This document shows positions 54,241 through 64,000 of a DNA stretch of 64,000 nucleotides, in pieces. The stretch lies in contig JACEFZ010011694.1 in assembly GCA_014155875.1 (NCBI GenBank), forward strand, positions 124,001 through 188,000. The letters run 5' to 3'. Below the pieces are notes generated by a model. The model was not told where the DNA came from and ran no database searches. It worked only from the letters and a program-made list of their open reading frames with translations. The DNA comes from Cepaea nemoralis (Eukaryota; Mollusca; Gastropoda; Stylommatophora; Helicidae). The first letter of the stretch is position 1. Every line of letters begins with the position of its first letter. Both the position numbers and the translations under genes were made by a program.

Positions 54241-54400
54241 GGGGTGTAAAATATGAGTATTTTAAGGTTAAAAGGTACTCCTGTGGCAGTGGTAGAAGGT
54301 GACCTTGTTAAGTGTTAAATGTGAGAATTTCAGAGTAAAAAGGTAATTCAGTGGCAGGGGTAAAAGGTATTATGTTAACCTTTAACCTCACCTGTGGATG
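54241..54400 (+). repeat. ~75-bp diverged repeat, units 2 and 3
   Basis: TTTTAAGGTTAAAAGGTAC..GTGGCAGTGGTAGAAGGTG and CAGAGTAAAAAGGTAA..GTGGCAGGGGTAAAAGGT align with each other and with unit 1. Confidence 0.65.
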
Positions 54401-54684
54401 TCAGGTATTAGTAAGATGTGAATGAGCTATCGTAAGACAGTAGATGGTACTGCCTGCTTTCTGTCAGCGCCGAATGTTGGGCGGCGCTCATCAAACCCGA
54501 CACCCCACATTGTGCCAACGGCTTCGGGCGGAGGAGTGCAATTGGGAGGGTACAAGCCTTACCCTAGTGCGAGGAAATGCAACCTAAAGACTAAATATCA
54601 TGGCAGGGCAGACCAGGCCCTAAGCCTTGGTTGGCGGCTGGTCTAGGATGGAAGCTCCGACAGGCGGACAGTTAGAGCATTGCT
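54401..54684. other. Unassigned sequence
   Basis: No recognisable feature. Confidence 0.4.
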
Positions 54685-55077
54685 TTGCAGATCCGGCAGC
54701 TTCTGCAGCTTGTCTTGTTCCAGACGTATTTGTGTTGCCTTTCCTATGGAGTGAACTTGGCAGACCGAGAGAGGGATCATGCTGCATGGTCACCACATGG
54801 TCTTTTAACTCAGCCTACGCGTTGTGTTATGGAGAGGTATAACTCCATTTTGCAAGCTATCGTCTGTCGAGACGGCAAGGTGCCAGTCAATCTCAGTTGT
54901 CGGTTGTGGAGCTGTCACAAAGGATTTGCTTATGGTCAAGATCTTCCGCTGAATGCTTGTACATGTGACAGTGTTGTCGCGTGTCTGCCCAGTAATGTCA
55001 CTGGTCCGCGATGTCTAGTGCCTGTCTCTATGCCACTTGCCTTCATCCGTACACCGGACATTCTAACAAGGAACTGA
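54685..55077 (+). CDS. Possible Cys-rich exon-like open frame (uncertain)
   Basis: A 130-codon frame in otherwise unique, balanced-composition DNA. The second half is cysteine-rich and spaced like a small extracellular domain: CRDGKVPVNLSCRLWSC, then NACTCDSVVACLPS, then GPRCLVP. A plausible 3' splice site (TTGTCTTGTTCCAG) lies at about 54708-54721. I recognise no family, no matching donor site is clear, and no neighbouring exon is visible. The short overlapping frames on the other strand are no better. Chance is the leading alternative. Confidence 0.2.
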   Translation: MQIRQLLQLVLFQTYLCCLSYGVNLADRERDHAAWSPHGLLTQPTRCVMERYNSILQAIVCRDGKVPVNLSCRLWSCHKGFAYGQDLPLNACTCDSVVACLPSNVTGPRCLVPVSMPLAFIRTPDILTRN

Positions 55078-55553
55078 TATGAGCAGCACGTCTCTGCCAG
55101 GGCGGTGTCCAGAGTTCTACGACTGACAAGACCCTGCAACTGTATGTATTTGTTTGCGCTTGTAGCAGTCTTCTGTGACATTTGCATTCTAAACCCCGCC
55201 CGTTGATCAGATCTAAGTGTGCAGCATATGCATGCATGTAAGGAACAGACACCACCAGACAGGTGTGTGCTATCGTCTGCTGTTATCGGAGGGGGGAGGG
55301 GGGGGGAGGTACTTGAACACAACAATCAAGACACAATGACAGACACTCGAACACAACAAACAACACACAATGACAGAAACTTGTTCGACCGCTGATGGCC
55401 AGTTTGGGCAATATTCCTGATGTTCGCCCCTTATTTTGAACGTTATGTTCCATTGTCCACTTGCTACATGGTTGTGCCATCTTCTCACATTTAATTGCTC
55501 CACCCATATGTCCACTTCTCACATTCGGTTACTCAATGTATCTGCCATTTTCC
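55078..55553. other. Unassigned; G-rich run at 55289-55309
   Basis: GGAGGGGGGAGGGGGGGGGAG is G-quadruplex-prone. Two short repeats (GACACTCGAACACAACA-like) follow. Nothing else is recognised. Confidence 0.4.
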
Positions 55554-55661
<108 letters not shown>

Positions 55662-56342
55662 CCTCTTCTTCTTCCTTCACCCTCAGTCGCCAGTATGAAT
55701 ACACGTCAAGAAAGCAGCAGTCAACTCAAGCTTGTTCATATGTTGTCCACAAATGGAGCGAGTGTAGAACAAAACACTTTTCTCTGTCCTACATATACTG
55801 GACACTCCTGCAACAAATGTTTAGCCGCGATTTTGACAGTTCCACATTTACATTCATCAGTATCTCTCATCTTTAGTCTGTTTAATGTGGTATTTCAGCC
55901 TCTTGTGACCAGTCCGAAGTCTGAAGATTGTAACTTGGTCTTTTCGTTAAGTTGGTAATATGCATCATCATTCTGATGACCTGGATGCTCTGATTCCGAC
56001 TTGGTTCTCTGGCTGTTTCTGATAAATCTCTGGGCCTGATCACAGATTATGTCTGGGGTAGTCTTCCATCTTCCTGTACCAGCCTGTCGGCTTCTACATC
56101 TCCAGGTGTGTAGCACTGTGTGGGATCCACTGTATTACAGCCCTGTTTGATGTCTGCCAAAGATCACGTAGTACTACCCCCAGGTTTGCTGTACTGTTTG
56201 TGCTCTTCAGTATTAAAACATCCGACTTCACATCCGTAAAGAGAGCTATTTATTTCTCGGTATTTTACTAGTTTTTAAGGCCCGAAGTTACTTGAGAACT
56301 TTTCTTTAGCTACTAACTTTGCCGAGAACAATATAAAACAAA
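55662..56342. other. Unassigned; possibly decayed retroelement on the minus strand
   Basis: Minus-strand text near 56240-55900 such as LYGCEVGCFNTEEHKQYSK is reminiscent of retroelement proteins but cannot be assigned by eye. Confidence 0.25.
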
Positions 56343-56368
56343 ATTAACAACAACAACAACAACAGCAA

Positions 56369-56404
<36 letters not shown>

Positions 56405-56412
56405 AAGCAACA
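56343..56412 (+). repeat. (AAC)n microsatellite, interrupted
   Basis: AAC triplets with CAG and AAA interruptions. Confidence 0.95.
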
Positions 56413-56689
56413 AGAGTAACAATATAAACCACTCCTTGTTTCTATGTTCGGCATGTCTCTAACCACCAACAAGTATGGTTGACCTCTATTGCCATGTTAT
56501 ACAAAAACATTGCCGTTTCTGGACGTTATTACAGGAAAGCCGGTTATGCTAATGATTGGTCGGTGTCTGCCAGCGGGTTGTGCTTGATTAATGGAATGTG
56601 CTGTTAAAATGTGAATAATTAGCTTCATTTAACTTTCTAGACATGCACGCTTGAGAATATTATACTTTGGGAATAAGAATGGATTATAT
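56413..56689. other. Unassigned sequence
   Basis: No recognisable feature. Confidence 0.4.
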
Positions 56690-57301
56690 CTGCCTGCCTG
56701 CCTGCCTGACTGCCTGCCTGCCTGTCTGCCTGTCTGTCTGTCCGTCCGTCCGTCCGTCCGTCCGTCCGTCTGTCTGTCTGCATATCTATCATATATCATA
56801 TATCTGCATATATAGGTAGGTACTACCTATCGATTGATCGATCGATCGATCGGTCGGTCGGTCAGTCGTTCTATCTGCCCGCCTGCCTGCCTGCCTGTCT
56901 GTCTGTCTGTCTGCATATCTATGTACCTACCTATCGATTGATCGATCGATCGGTCGGTCAGTCGTTCGATCTGTCTGTCTGTCTGTCTGTCTGTCTGCCT
57001 GCCTGTCTGTCTGTTTGTCTGTCTGTCTGCATATCTATGTACCTACCTATCGATTGATCGATCGATCGGTCGGTCAGTCGTTCGATCTGTCTGTCTGTCT
57101 GCCTGCCTGCCTGCCTGTCTGTCTGTCTGTCTGCATATCTATGTACCTACCTATCGATTGATCGATCGATCGGTCGGTCAGTCGTTCGATCTGTCTGTCT
57201 GTCTGTCTGTCTGTCTGCCTGCCTGCCTGCCTGTCTGTCTGTCTGCATATCTATGTACCTACCTATCGATTGATCGATCGATCGGTCGGTCAGTCGTTCG
57301 A

Positions 57302-57336
<35 letters not shown>

Positions 57337-57460
57337 GCCTGCCTGCCTGTCTGTCTGTCTGTCTGCATATCTATGTACCTACCTATCGATTGATCGATCG
57401 ATCGGTCGGTCAGTCGTTTGATTTGTCTGTCTGTCTGTCTGTCTTGTCTGTCCGTTGCAT
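56690..57460 (+). repeat. Higher-order array of tetranucleotides, ~115-bp unit, ~6 copies
   Basis: Each unit runs (CTGT/CTGC)n, CATATCTATGTACCTACC, TATCGATTGATCGATCGATC, GGTCGGTCAGTCGTTCGATC. The phrase CATATCTATGTACC recurs at about 56911, 57029, 57133, 57245 and 57365. The run lengths of CTGT, CTGC and GATC differ between units. Degenerate CTGT/CCGT text continues to about 57660. Open frames on both strands are products of the repeat. Confidence 0.95.
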
Positions 57461-57660
57461 CCGTCCGTTCCTCCAACCACCGCCCGTCCGCTGGTCAGTC
57501 GGTCGGTCCGTCAGTCCATTTGTCTGTCTGACTGTCTGTCTGTCTATCTGGCCTGTGCGACTGTTGATACTATATGTTGTCTGTCTATTTTGGTAGACTG
57601 TTTATATTATTTATGTCTGTCTATGGTATCAGACTGTTTGTACTCTGTCTGCCTATACAG

Positions 57661-58424
57661 ACTGATAAAAAAAAATAATGTTTAAAAAGATGTCAATCAC
57701 ACCGAGTCTTGAGATAAGCACCTGGGTCAATTCTGGCCTGTGATAACAAGGGGCGAGGAAGAAAACTCACATTGTCGTGACATAATATATGTTATCTCGT
57801 AACACCTCTACGACCACATATGCTAAGATAATACCCGAACGTTCTCTTGAATATTTGTGACAGGTCGGCAGTTAACTGACCATGATGAGTGTTGTCGAGC
57901 CACGTGACAGGAATTGTGTGTCTGTGCGCACACCTGGTGATGGTCACAGATGTTTATGTGGGAAGTTTAGTTTTCTGCACGTTTTTTGGGTGCGGGATTT
58001 CCCACACAGGCCGATAGACTGGCTGTTGTTGCACATCCTGGTGGGCAGCTACTTTACGATACATGTGATGTCTTGACTACTCCCTGGTGCTCTCTGCTGC
58101 TCTCTGGTCTATGGTGCTTTCTGGTGCTCTCTAGCGCTGTCTGGAATCGGGCGGAGAATGCGTCTGAAGAGACGGGATATCCATGTCTAGAAAGACTGGC
58201 TGAGAAGGGAGTGAATGGAGGGTCTGGACGACAATTAACGCGTTGAGGAAAAGCCAGGCGGACAAATCAAATTGCTGTTGGAATAATCAGCTTTGGAACT
58301 CTTCGGTGGCTTTTGAAGAGAGGGAGGGAGCACATGGGAGAATGCCCTCAGTGCAGCCATGTCGATTATTGAATTCAATATTCCCCACTTTCCCTGCCTC
58401 CATTTAACTCATCTTCCTCTAGTA
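57661..58424. other. Unassigned sequence
   Basis: No recognisable gene or mobile element. Frames at 57882 and 57986 are short and featureless. Confidence 0.4.
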
Positions 58425-58425
58425 T

Positions 58426-58504
<79 letters not shown>

Positions 58505-58509
58505 CTACA

Positions 58510-58553
<44 letters not shown>

Positions 58554-58624
58554 TATGTATGTGTGGTTCTCTTTGACATGCCCATACGCTTCTTTATCGT
58601 GATCTACGGCTCTAAGCATTGGTT

Positions 58625-58671
<47 letters not shown>

Positions 58672-58700
58672 TCTCACACACACACACACACATACATGCG
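58425..58700 (+). repeat. TC / GT / CT / CA compound microsatellites
   Basis: (TC)n 58430-58502, (GT)n 58512-58548, (CT)n 58628-58674 and (CA)n 58674-58692, with about 80 bp of ordinary sequence in between. Confidence 0.96.
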
Positions 58701-58723
58701 CACACACATACACACATGAAAAT

Positions 58724-58823
58724 AACTCACAACCAACTCAGAACTGGTGTTGTCACAGGGATACTGAGAAAGGGATCTGGGCACTTAAGGTCTGATAGTT
58801 CCATGAGCAACAAAGATGACTAA
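58724..58823 (+). mobile_element. LINE-A 3' end, very short 5'-truncated copy
   Basis: About 100 bp encode NQLRTGVVTGILRKGSGHLR and a short Ser/Asn/Asp end. This matches the end of the LINE-A protein at 1790-1895 (NQHRTGVVSR, LLRRGSEHL). It has landed next to a CA microsatellite, so any target-site duplication is hidden. Confidence 0.8.
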
Positions 58824-59005
58824 CCAACTAGCCAACCAACCAACTAACCAACCGATCAAGCAAGAAAGCTATCAACTAACCAACCAACCAACCAACCAAC
58901 CAACGAACTAACTAACTAACTAACTAAATAACTAACTAACTAACTAACTAACCAACTAACCAACTAACCAACCAACCAACTGATTGATTGATTGACTGAC
59001 TGACT
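58818..59005 (+). repeat. Expanded CTAA/CCAA/GATT tail of the LINE-A copy
   Basis: About 185 bp of CTAA and CCAA units ending in TGAT and TGAC runs. It begins exactly where the LINE-A end stops, as the (CTAA)n does at 1903-1926. Confidence 0.85.
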
Positions 59006-59017
59006 GACTGACTAATT

Positions 59018-59062
59018 AACACACACACACAAACACACACACACACACACTCACACACACAC
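59018..59062 (+). repeat. (CA)n microsatellite
   Basis: Interrupted CA repeats. Confidence 0.95.
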
Positions 59063-59346
59063 TGTCCCCGTCCCACCTTCCTCCTGTCACCCCCTGTGTA
59101 TGAGTTGTTCATTAGTCAACCTAATAATTTCTCTTGTGTGGGCATCAAACCGGAAGTGTATCCCCGGGTCAACTGTTGCCACCTGCAGGTAGTTGTGAGG
59201 TGTCTGTACCAAGACACTCCAAGTCTGTCAACCATACAGCACATAATTTATATCAGTGACAAACAGTCTATTAAAAAACAATTATCTTAGCTATAATTCT
59301 CACCTGTATAGCAATTTTGCAATGTGTAATCTTCTATGAATTTATT
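59063..59346. other. Unassigned sequence
   Basis: No recognisable feature. Confidence 0.4.
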
Positions 59347-59695
59347 CTCTGTCCCCTCCCACATGATTATCTTTGTTTCTGTGTTAGTCATATGTCCTGT
59401 ACCTTCCCACGTGATTACCGTTCTTTCTGTGTTAGTCATATGTCCTGTCCCTTCCCACGTGATTGCAGTTCTTTATGTGTTAGTCACATGTCCTCTCCCC
59501 TCCCACGTGATTATCTGGGTTTCTGTGTTAGTAACATGTCCTATCGCCTCCCACCTGATTACCTTTCATTTTATGTTAGTCACATGTCCTGTCGCCTCCC
59601 ACCTGATTACCTTTCTTTTTGTGTTAGTCACATGTCCTGTCACCTCCCACGTGATTACCTCAGTTTGTTTCTGTGTTAGTCACATGTCCTTTCCA
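59347..59695 (+). repeat. Minisatellite, 48-bp unit, ~7 copies
   Basis: The unit starts GTGTTAGTCACATGTCCTGT and then CCCACGTGATTACC. The length is a multiple of three, which keeps two forward frames open. Confidence 0.92.
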
Positions 59696-59754
59696 GGAAC
59701 TGGTGATCAACCACAGCCGTGTTTGTCTGCTTGTGATTTTCTGGATAATGTTAC

Positions 59755-59805
59755 TTACAGTAGTTTGCCATCGCTCTCTAAAGGCGACGCTTAGACCATT
59801 TCGAA
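59755..59805 (-). mobile_element. SINE-B core fragment
   Basis: CAGTAGTTTGCCATCGCTCTC is the reverse complement of the SINE-B core. Only about 50 bp are recognisable. Confidence 0.55.
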
Positions 59806-59974
59806 AATTCAACAAAATAAAAAAACATCTGTCCAAACGGTAATGGCCTGACTTTGAAACAATTATGTCAGGGTTGTGAGACTTCTTAAGTTCTGCAATT
59901 GTCCAGTTACAGGTGTTTTGGCAACGAGAACACAGAGATAAAGAACAAGAATGAGAAAACCACAAAACATGGCC

Positions 59975-61385
59975 CGCGAGTTGCCGGACTCACTGAGAGA
60001 GCCAGGTGTTGCCGGGCTCACTGAGAGAGCCAGGTGTTGCCGGACTCACTGAGAGAGCCAGGTGTTGTCTGACTCACTGAGAGAGCCAGGTGTTGCTGGG
60101 TTCACTGAGAGAGCCAGGTGTTGCCGGACTCACTGAGAGAGCCAGGTGTTGCCGGGCTCACTGAGCGAGCCAGGTGTTGCCGGACTCACTGAGAGAGCCA
60201 GGTGTTGCTGGACTCACTGAGAGAGCCAGGTGTTGCCGGGCTCACTGAGAGAGCCAGGTGTTGCCGGACTCACTGAGAGAGCCAGGTGTTGCTGGGTTCA
60301 CTGAGAGAGCCAGGTGTTGCCTGGGTTCACTGAGAGAGCCAGGTGTTACCGGACTCACTGAGAGATCCAGGTGTTGCTGGGTTCACTGAGAGAGCCAGGT
60401 GTTGCCGGGCTCACTGAGAGAGACAGGTGTTGCCGGGCTCACTGAGAGAGCCAGGTGTTGCCGGGCTCACTGAGAGAGCCAGGTGTTGCCGGACTCACTG
60501 AGAGATCCAGGTGTTGCTGGGTTCACTGAGAGAGCCAGGTGTTGCCGGGCTCACTGAGAAGAGACAGGTGTTGCCGGGCTCACTGAGAGAGCCAGGTGTT
60601 GCTGGGTTCACTGAGAGAGCCAGGTGTTGCCGGGCTCACTGAGAGAGACAGGTGTTGCCGGGCTCACTGAGAGAGCCAGGTGTTGCCGGACTCACTGAGA
60701 GATCCAGGTGTTGCTGGGTTCACTGAGAGAGCCAGGTGTTGCCGGGCTCACTGAGAGAGCCAGGTGTTGCCGGGATCACTGAGAGAGCCAGGTGTTGCCG
60801 GGCTCAGTGAGAGAGCCAGGTGTTGCCGGGCTCAATGAGAGAGCCAGGTGTTGCCGGGCTCAATGAGAGAGCCAGGTGTTGCCGGGATCACTGAGAGAGC
60901 CAGGTGTTGCCGGGCTCAATGAGAGAGCCAGGTGTTGCCGGGATCAATGAGAGAGCCAGGTGTTGCCGGGATCACTGAGAGAGCCAGGTGTTGCCGGGCT
61001 CAGTGAGAGAGCCAGGTGTTGCCGGGATCACTGAGAGAGCCAGGTTTTGCCGGGATCACTGAGAGAGCCAGGTGTTGCCGGGCTCAGTGAGAGAGCCAGG
61101 TGTTGCCGGGCTCACTGAGAGAGCCAGGTGTTGCCGGGCTCACTGAGAGAGCCAGGTGTTGCCGGGCTCACTGAGAGAGCCAGGTGTTGCCGGGCTCACT
61201 GAGAGAGCCAGGTGTTGCCGGGCTCACTGAGAGAGCCAGGTGTTGCCGGGCTCACTGAGAGAGCCAAGTGTGACGGCTCACTGGGAGAGCCAGATGTTGC
61301 CAGGCCCACTGGGAAAGCCAGGTGTTGCCAGGCCCACTGGGAGAGCCAAGTGTGACATGGCTCATTGAGAAAGCCAGGTGTAGTA
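59975..61385 (+). repeat. Minisatellite, 28-bp unit, ~50 copies
   Basis: The unit is GAGAGCCAGGTGTTGCCGGG plus CTCACTGA. Variants (GACTC, GGTTC, GGATC; GACAGG, GATCC) recur in ordered groups. For example, the GGTTC-unit then GGCTC then GACAGG series appears several times between 60290 and 60720. Confidence 0.96.
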
Positions 61386-61613
61386 ACACTAACCTAGCAT
61401 GCATGGCGTAAGGGGCGACTAAGGAGGGTTGGCGGGAGACTGACTCTCTCATTCCGTAGAACTGATTTGTAATACGTAACAGGTCATGGACAAGTTGTTG
61501 ACTTGAGTGGGTTCAAAGCTTAAGCTCCATTGAGAGATGACTACAAGAAGGAAAGAAAGAAACAAAGATAGAAATAAAGACAGAAAGAAAGAATGAAGAA
61601 GACGCGGATAAGG
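61386..61613. other. Unassigned, A/G-rich at the right
   Basis: AAAGAAA-rich text leads into the trinucleotide repeats. Confidence 0.4.
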
Positions 61614-61615
61614 AG

Positions 61616-61684
<69 letters not shown>

Positions 61685-61825
61685 GGAGAAGTAGAAGAAG
61701 AAGTAAATGAAGAAATGGAAGAAGAAAAGGAGTAGCAGGAGGTGGAGAAGAAGAAGAAGAAGAAGAAGAAGAAGAAGAAGAAGAAGAAGAAGAAGAAGAA
61801 GAAGAAGAAGAAGAAGAAGAAGCAT
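61614..61825 (+). repeat. (AAT)n and (GAA)n trinucleotide repeats
   Basis: About 23 AAT triplets (61615-61683) are followed by a mixed AAG stretch and about 25 GAA triplets (61748-61822). Long poly-Leu/Ser/Ile frames on the minus strand come from the repeat. Confidence 0.97.
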
Positions 61826-61875
61826 CATTCACACAATATAGCTGAAGCAAACATAAGAAGTGATGCACACATACA

Positions 61876-61883
61876 TGACGTCA
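61876..61883. promoter_or_regulatory. Perfect TGACGTCA octamer (CRE-like), site 1
   Basis: This is the palindromic site bound by CREB/ATF proteins in animals. Two more lie at 62335 and 62388. Whether it is functional is unknown. Confidence 0.35.
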
Positions 61884-62084
61884 CAGAAATGGCCGCCGGT
61901 GGGCGGTGACTCACTCGGCTAGAGGAATGACCCCGAGGTCGGTGTGGGCACATCCACGGACATCTTGCCAGCAGGGCAGGGCCAGCCAGGCCTGACTGTT
62001 TCCGGTGCACAGATGTGGAGAATTCACCGAGTGTGCTAGCTGCCGTGTTGAAGAGACACAACTCTACTCATGTTACACATGTGG

Positions 62085-62242
62085 CACGTCCTTTCCTGGA
62101 CGTTGAGATCAAGCCCAGGTTGATACTCTAGGGAGAGTTACGTTCAGTAGTTTGCCCCTGCTTTCTGAACGAGACGTCAAAGTTCAAGCCCAGTAGGCCG
62201 GTGTGAGGAGCTAACCCACTAACCCACCGTCAGCGCGCCGGG
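62085..62242 (-). mobile_element. SINE-B copy, minus strand
   Basis: On the minus strand there is a tRNA-like head (GACGGTGGGTTAGTGGGTTAG near 62233-62212) with a B-box-like GGGCTTGAACTTTGAC. The core CTTTCTGAACG..CAGTAGTTTGCCCCTG lies at 62135-62170. The 3' end has drifted (CGTCCAGGAAAGGACG). Confidence 0.7.
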
Positions 62243-62320
62243 AGTGTAAGATAGCGCAGTGACCCCCCTCGGCCACGCTGATCATGGCGGATATATATGA
62301 GAATAGGTCCCGGTTGATGA

Positions 62321-62333
62321 CCCCCCCCCCCCT
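62321..62333 (+). repeat. Poly(C) run
   Basis: C12 next to a TGACGTCA site. Confidence 0.9.
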
Positions 62334-62334
62334 G

Positions 62335-62395
62335 TGACGTCATGAGGCGGGCTGTGTATATTGTACACGTCAGCACTACATGGAGGATGACGTCA
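62335..62395. promoter_or_regulatory. Two perfect TGACGTCA octamers (CRE-like), sites 2 and 3
   Basis: The octamer occurs at 62335-62342 and 62388-62395. ATATATATGAG, a TATA-like stretch, sits at 62291-62301, and the region is relatively CpG-containing. This could be a promoter or enhancer remnant. No transcript can be inferred. Confidence 0.3.
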
Positions 62396-62487
62396 CTATC
62401 ACACCGCCGACCTTGGCTTCCTAGAATAGGCACTGGTACTCGTGTAAAGCCCGGTGGGCCTGACAGCCCTGGCCATGTGTCAATTAG

Positions 62488-62760
62488 ACGTGGATATAAA
62501 TAAACTAAACGATGGTATATGTAAACAAAACGTGGACATAATAAACTAAACGTGGATATAAATAAACTAAACCTGAATGTACATAAACTAAACATTGGTA
62601 TAAATAAACTAAACATTGGTATACACAAACTAAATATTGGTATACATAAATTGAACATTGTATAAATAAACTAAACATTTGTATAAATAAACTAAATATT
62701 AGTAAAAACAAACAAAATATTGGTATAAATAAACTGAACGTGCATGCACATAAAACCTGG
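62488..62760 (-). repeat. Minisatellite, ~22-bp unit, ~12 copies
   Basis: The unit is ATAAACTAAACATTGGTATA (plus A) with variants CGTGGATATA and ATTGGTATACA. The right copies are more diverged. Confidence 0.9.
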
Positions 62761-62849
62761 ATAATAATTAGATCTTCTTCATCAACAATCACTTGTCACA
62801 CCTATACGCGTGGGCGGTCATGGTTCCCGCCTCACACGGTCATCAGCCT

Positions 62850-63015
62850 TGTGTCAGGTCCGTATTCATGTCCTCAATAAGCCAGGTAGCCAGGCACGTT
62901 CAGATATTTATCTCCTTGCTTTCCCATTGCCTCCTTCCACCAATGCTTGCCAGTTGTCACCAAGCGCTTCTGGTCTAGTTCTCCCTATCACGTGCCCCAG
63001 AAATTGTGAATCTCA
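62850..63015 (-). mobile_element. LINE C-terminal remnant (tentative)
   Basis: On the minus strand HNFWGT, then VTTGKHWWKEAMGKQGDKYL, resembles the conserved end seen at 35202-35090 (VTTGMLEGKRGRGRPREKML). It is broken and short. Confidence 0.4.
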
Positions 63016-63124
63016 AGTCTAAGGATGCGACACTACGTGGTAGCCAGTGTTACTGCTCAACCATGTGGTCCTCTCATGTCATTGACTGCGGCCTGGGTAT
63101 ATATACCGTGTTCAAAACTCAGCT

Positions 63125-63245
63125 ACGGGTATGAGTGCCAGTTGTTAAGAAAGCAATGGCAAACTACTGAACGTAAGCTTTCACAGGAATCACAAACAGC
63201 CAAAAATGCTGGAGTTGACGGCCACGTCCTGTAAAGGATATGCAA
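63125..63245 (+). mobile_element. SINE-B 3' half
   Basis: This has the core AAGAAAGCAATGGCAAACTAC, the middle ACAAACAGCCAAAAATGCTGG, and the 3' end CGTCCTGTAAAGGATATGC. The head is missing. It lies immediately upstream of a LINE-A copy. Confidence 0.85.
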
Positions 63246-63289
63246 CTATACTTGGGTGTTTTAACATTATCTGCTGTACACTGTGAACA

Positions 63290-64000
63290 ACTGGAGTGGA
63301 TCGGCACTGGAGGAATGTCAGTTGTGTTGGGTTGTACACAAGATACCCCGATCAGAACTGTGGGGTTTATGTTGGACCATACATCCATCAAACCATGGGT
63401 TTATAAACATATGAGACTAGCACTAAATGACCTGTGCGGATCATGGACGTGTAATAAGGACCCCGTACATTGTGAGAATACATCAGTAAAGCCTAGAGCC
63501 GTGCTGGCACAGGCAAGGCCTACATGCCAGTCACCAGTGATGACAGGATGCTGCTATTTGCAAAATGTAAGGACAATAAACAATTTACCCACAGGATGCT
63601 ATTTATAGATCTGTGCGCGCGGTAACCGGAATGATCTCAAAGATAACCGAAAAAAAAAGAGGAAGGTCATACAAGACTCAAGGAAAAGATAACATCGGAC
63701 AGACTACCCTCAGTCAAGCAGACACTCAGGGACAGGCATGGATTGACAACGGCAGACACCCGGGCAGCTTCAACCAGGTCATCGGTCTCAGACTGCAGCG
63801 AGGTTGTGTAAGGGTTGCGTGAATTAAAAGTCCAACATCTGATAGATAAAACTGCCGACAGAGATGACCCAATAATGTACGCTGACTGTTCTGTGCATCA
63901 TAAAGTAAGATCTGGCTGGAAGTTCTCAGCCACAGTCAAGGAGGTGGTGGTTGCTGGGCAGAACAGAACCTGGATGTACACGACCAAAGTATGCATTCAG
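63290..64000 (+). mobile_element. LINE-A, longer copy running off the window end
   Basis: A polymerase thumb-region stretch, GGMSVVLGCTQDTPIRTVGF followed by MLDHTSIKPWVYKHMRLAL, is open at 63312-63430. This is the part that normally precedes the RNase H linker in this type of LINE. After several frame breaks the RNase H start appears from about 63860 as IMYADCSVHHKVRSGWKFSA. It aligns with VIYTDGSVVRHVRSSWAFTA of the first copy, and the catalytic TDGS is changed to ADCS with the Asp kept. The rest lies beyond the window. Confidence 0.75.

Overview
The window looks like non-coding genomic DNA from an invertebrate animal. The evidence is the dense microsatellites and minisatellites, 5'-truncated non-LTR retrotransposons (LINEs), tRNA-derived SINEs with poly(A) or short tails, and hAT transposon remnants. 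There are no operons, no ribosome binding sites and no compact gene layout. A mollusc, perhaps a gastropod, is my best guess from the overall repeat style, but nothing in the sequence proves it. I found no intact protein-coding gene and no functional RNA gene. The long open frames are almost all tandem repeats whose unit lacks stop codons.

Layout. 1-2 kb: a SINE, then the RNase H end of a LINE (LINE-A) inside a 12-bp target-site duplication, then a 34-bp minisatellite. 2.8-7.4 kb: two large arrays (40/47-bp and 38/45-bp units). 8.7-11.3 kb: SINEs, a hairpin, and 55-bp and 69-bp arrays. 11.36-12.74 kb: a 23-bp array. 13.85-16.93 kb: a nested locus in which a minus-strand RTE-type LINE sits in a short tandem repeat and itself carries a hAT transposase remnant and a SINE. 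17.4-19.6 kb: two SINEs and a 37-bp array. 20.0-27.8 kb: nearly continuous arrays (about 147-bp, a degenerate motif, 20-, 50-, 34- and 39-bp). 28-36 kb: SINEs, LINE 3' ends and a plus-strand RTE-type LINE. 36-45 kb: SINE pieces, a 1.25-kb TG/TATG tract and several arrays. 45-50 kb: LINE remnants, a 20-bp array and a 61-bp satellite. 50-57.5 kb: a SINE in a CA-rich tract, more arrays, an unclassified retroelement copy and a higher-order tetranucleotide array. 58.4-64 kb: a second LINE-A 3' end, a 28-bp array, simple repeats, a small region with three perfect TGACGTCA octamers, and a third LINE-A copy running off the end. Tandem repeats cover roughly 26 kb (about 40%) by my hand count.

How the parts relate. 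The repeats are linked to each other. Each LINE family ends in its own short tandem tail: CTAA for LINE-A, AATG for RTE, GAT, AAG/AAC and AAGC for others. Several microsatellites here are therefore retrotransposon tails. The most abundant SINE family (SINE-B) shares a 3'-terminal motif with the RTE-type LINEs, which suggests a SINE/LINE partnership. One minisatellite appears to have grown out of a SINE-B body. I found no defence, metabolic or otherwise new gene system. The best discoveries are structural: nested insertions, the shared SINE/LINE tail, a chimeric LINE-A insertion, an unclassified retroelement with an AAGC tail, and sharp variant zones in the arrays.
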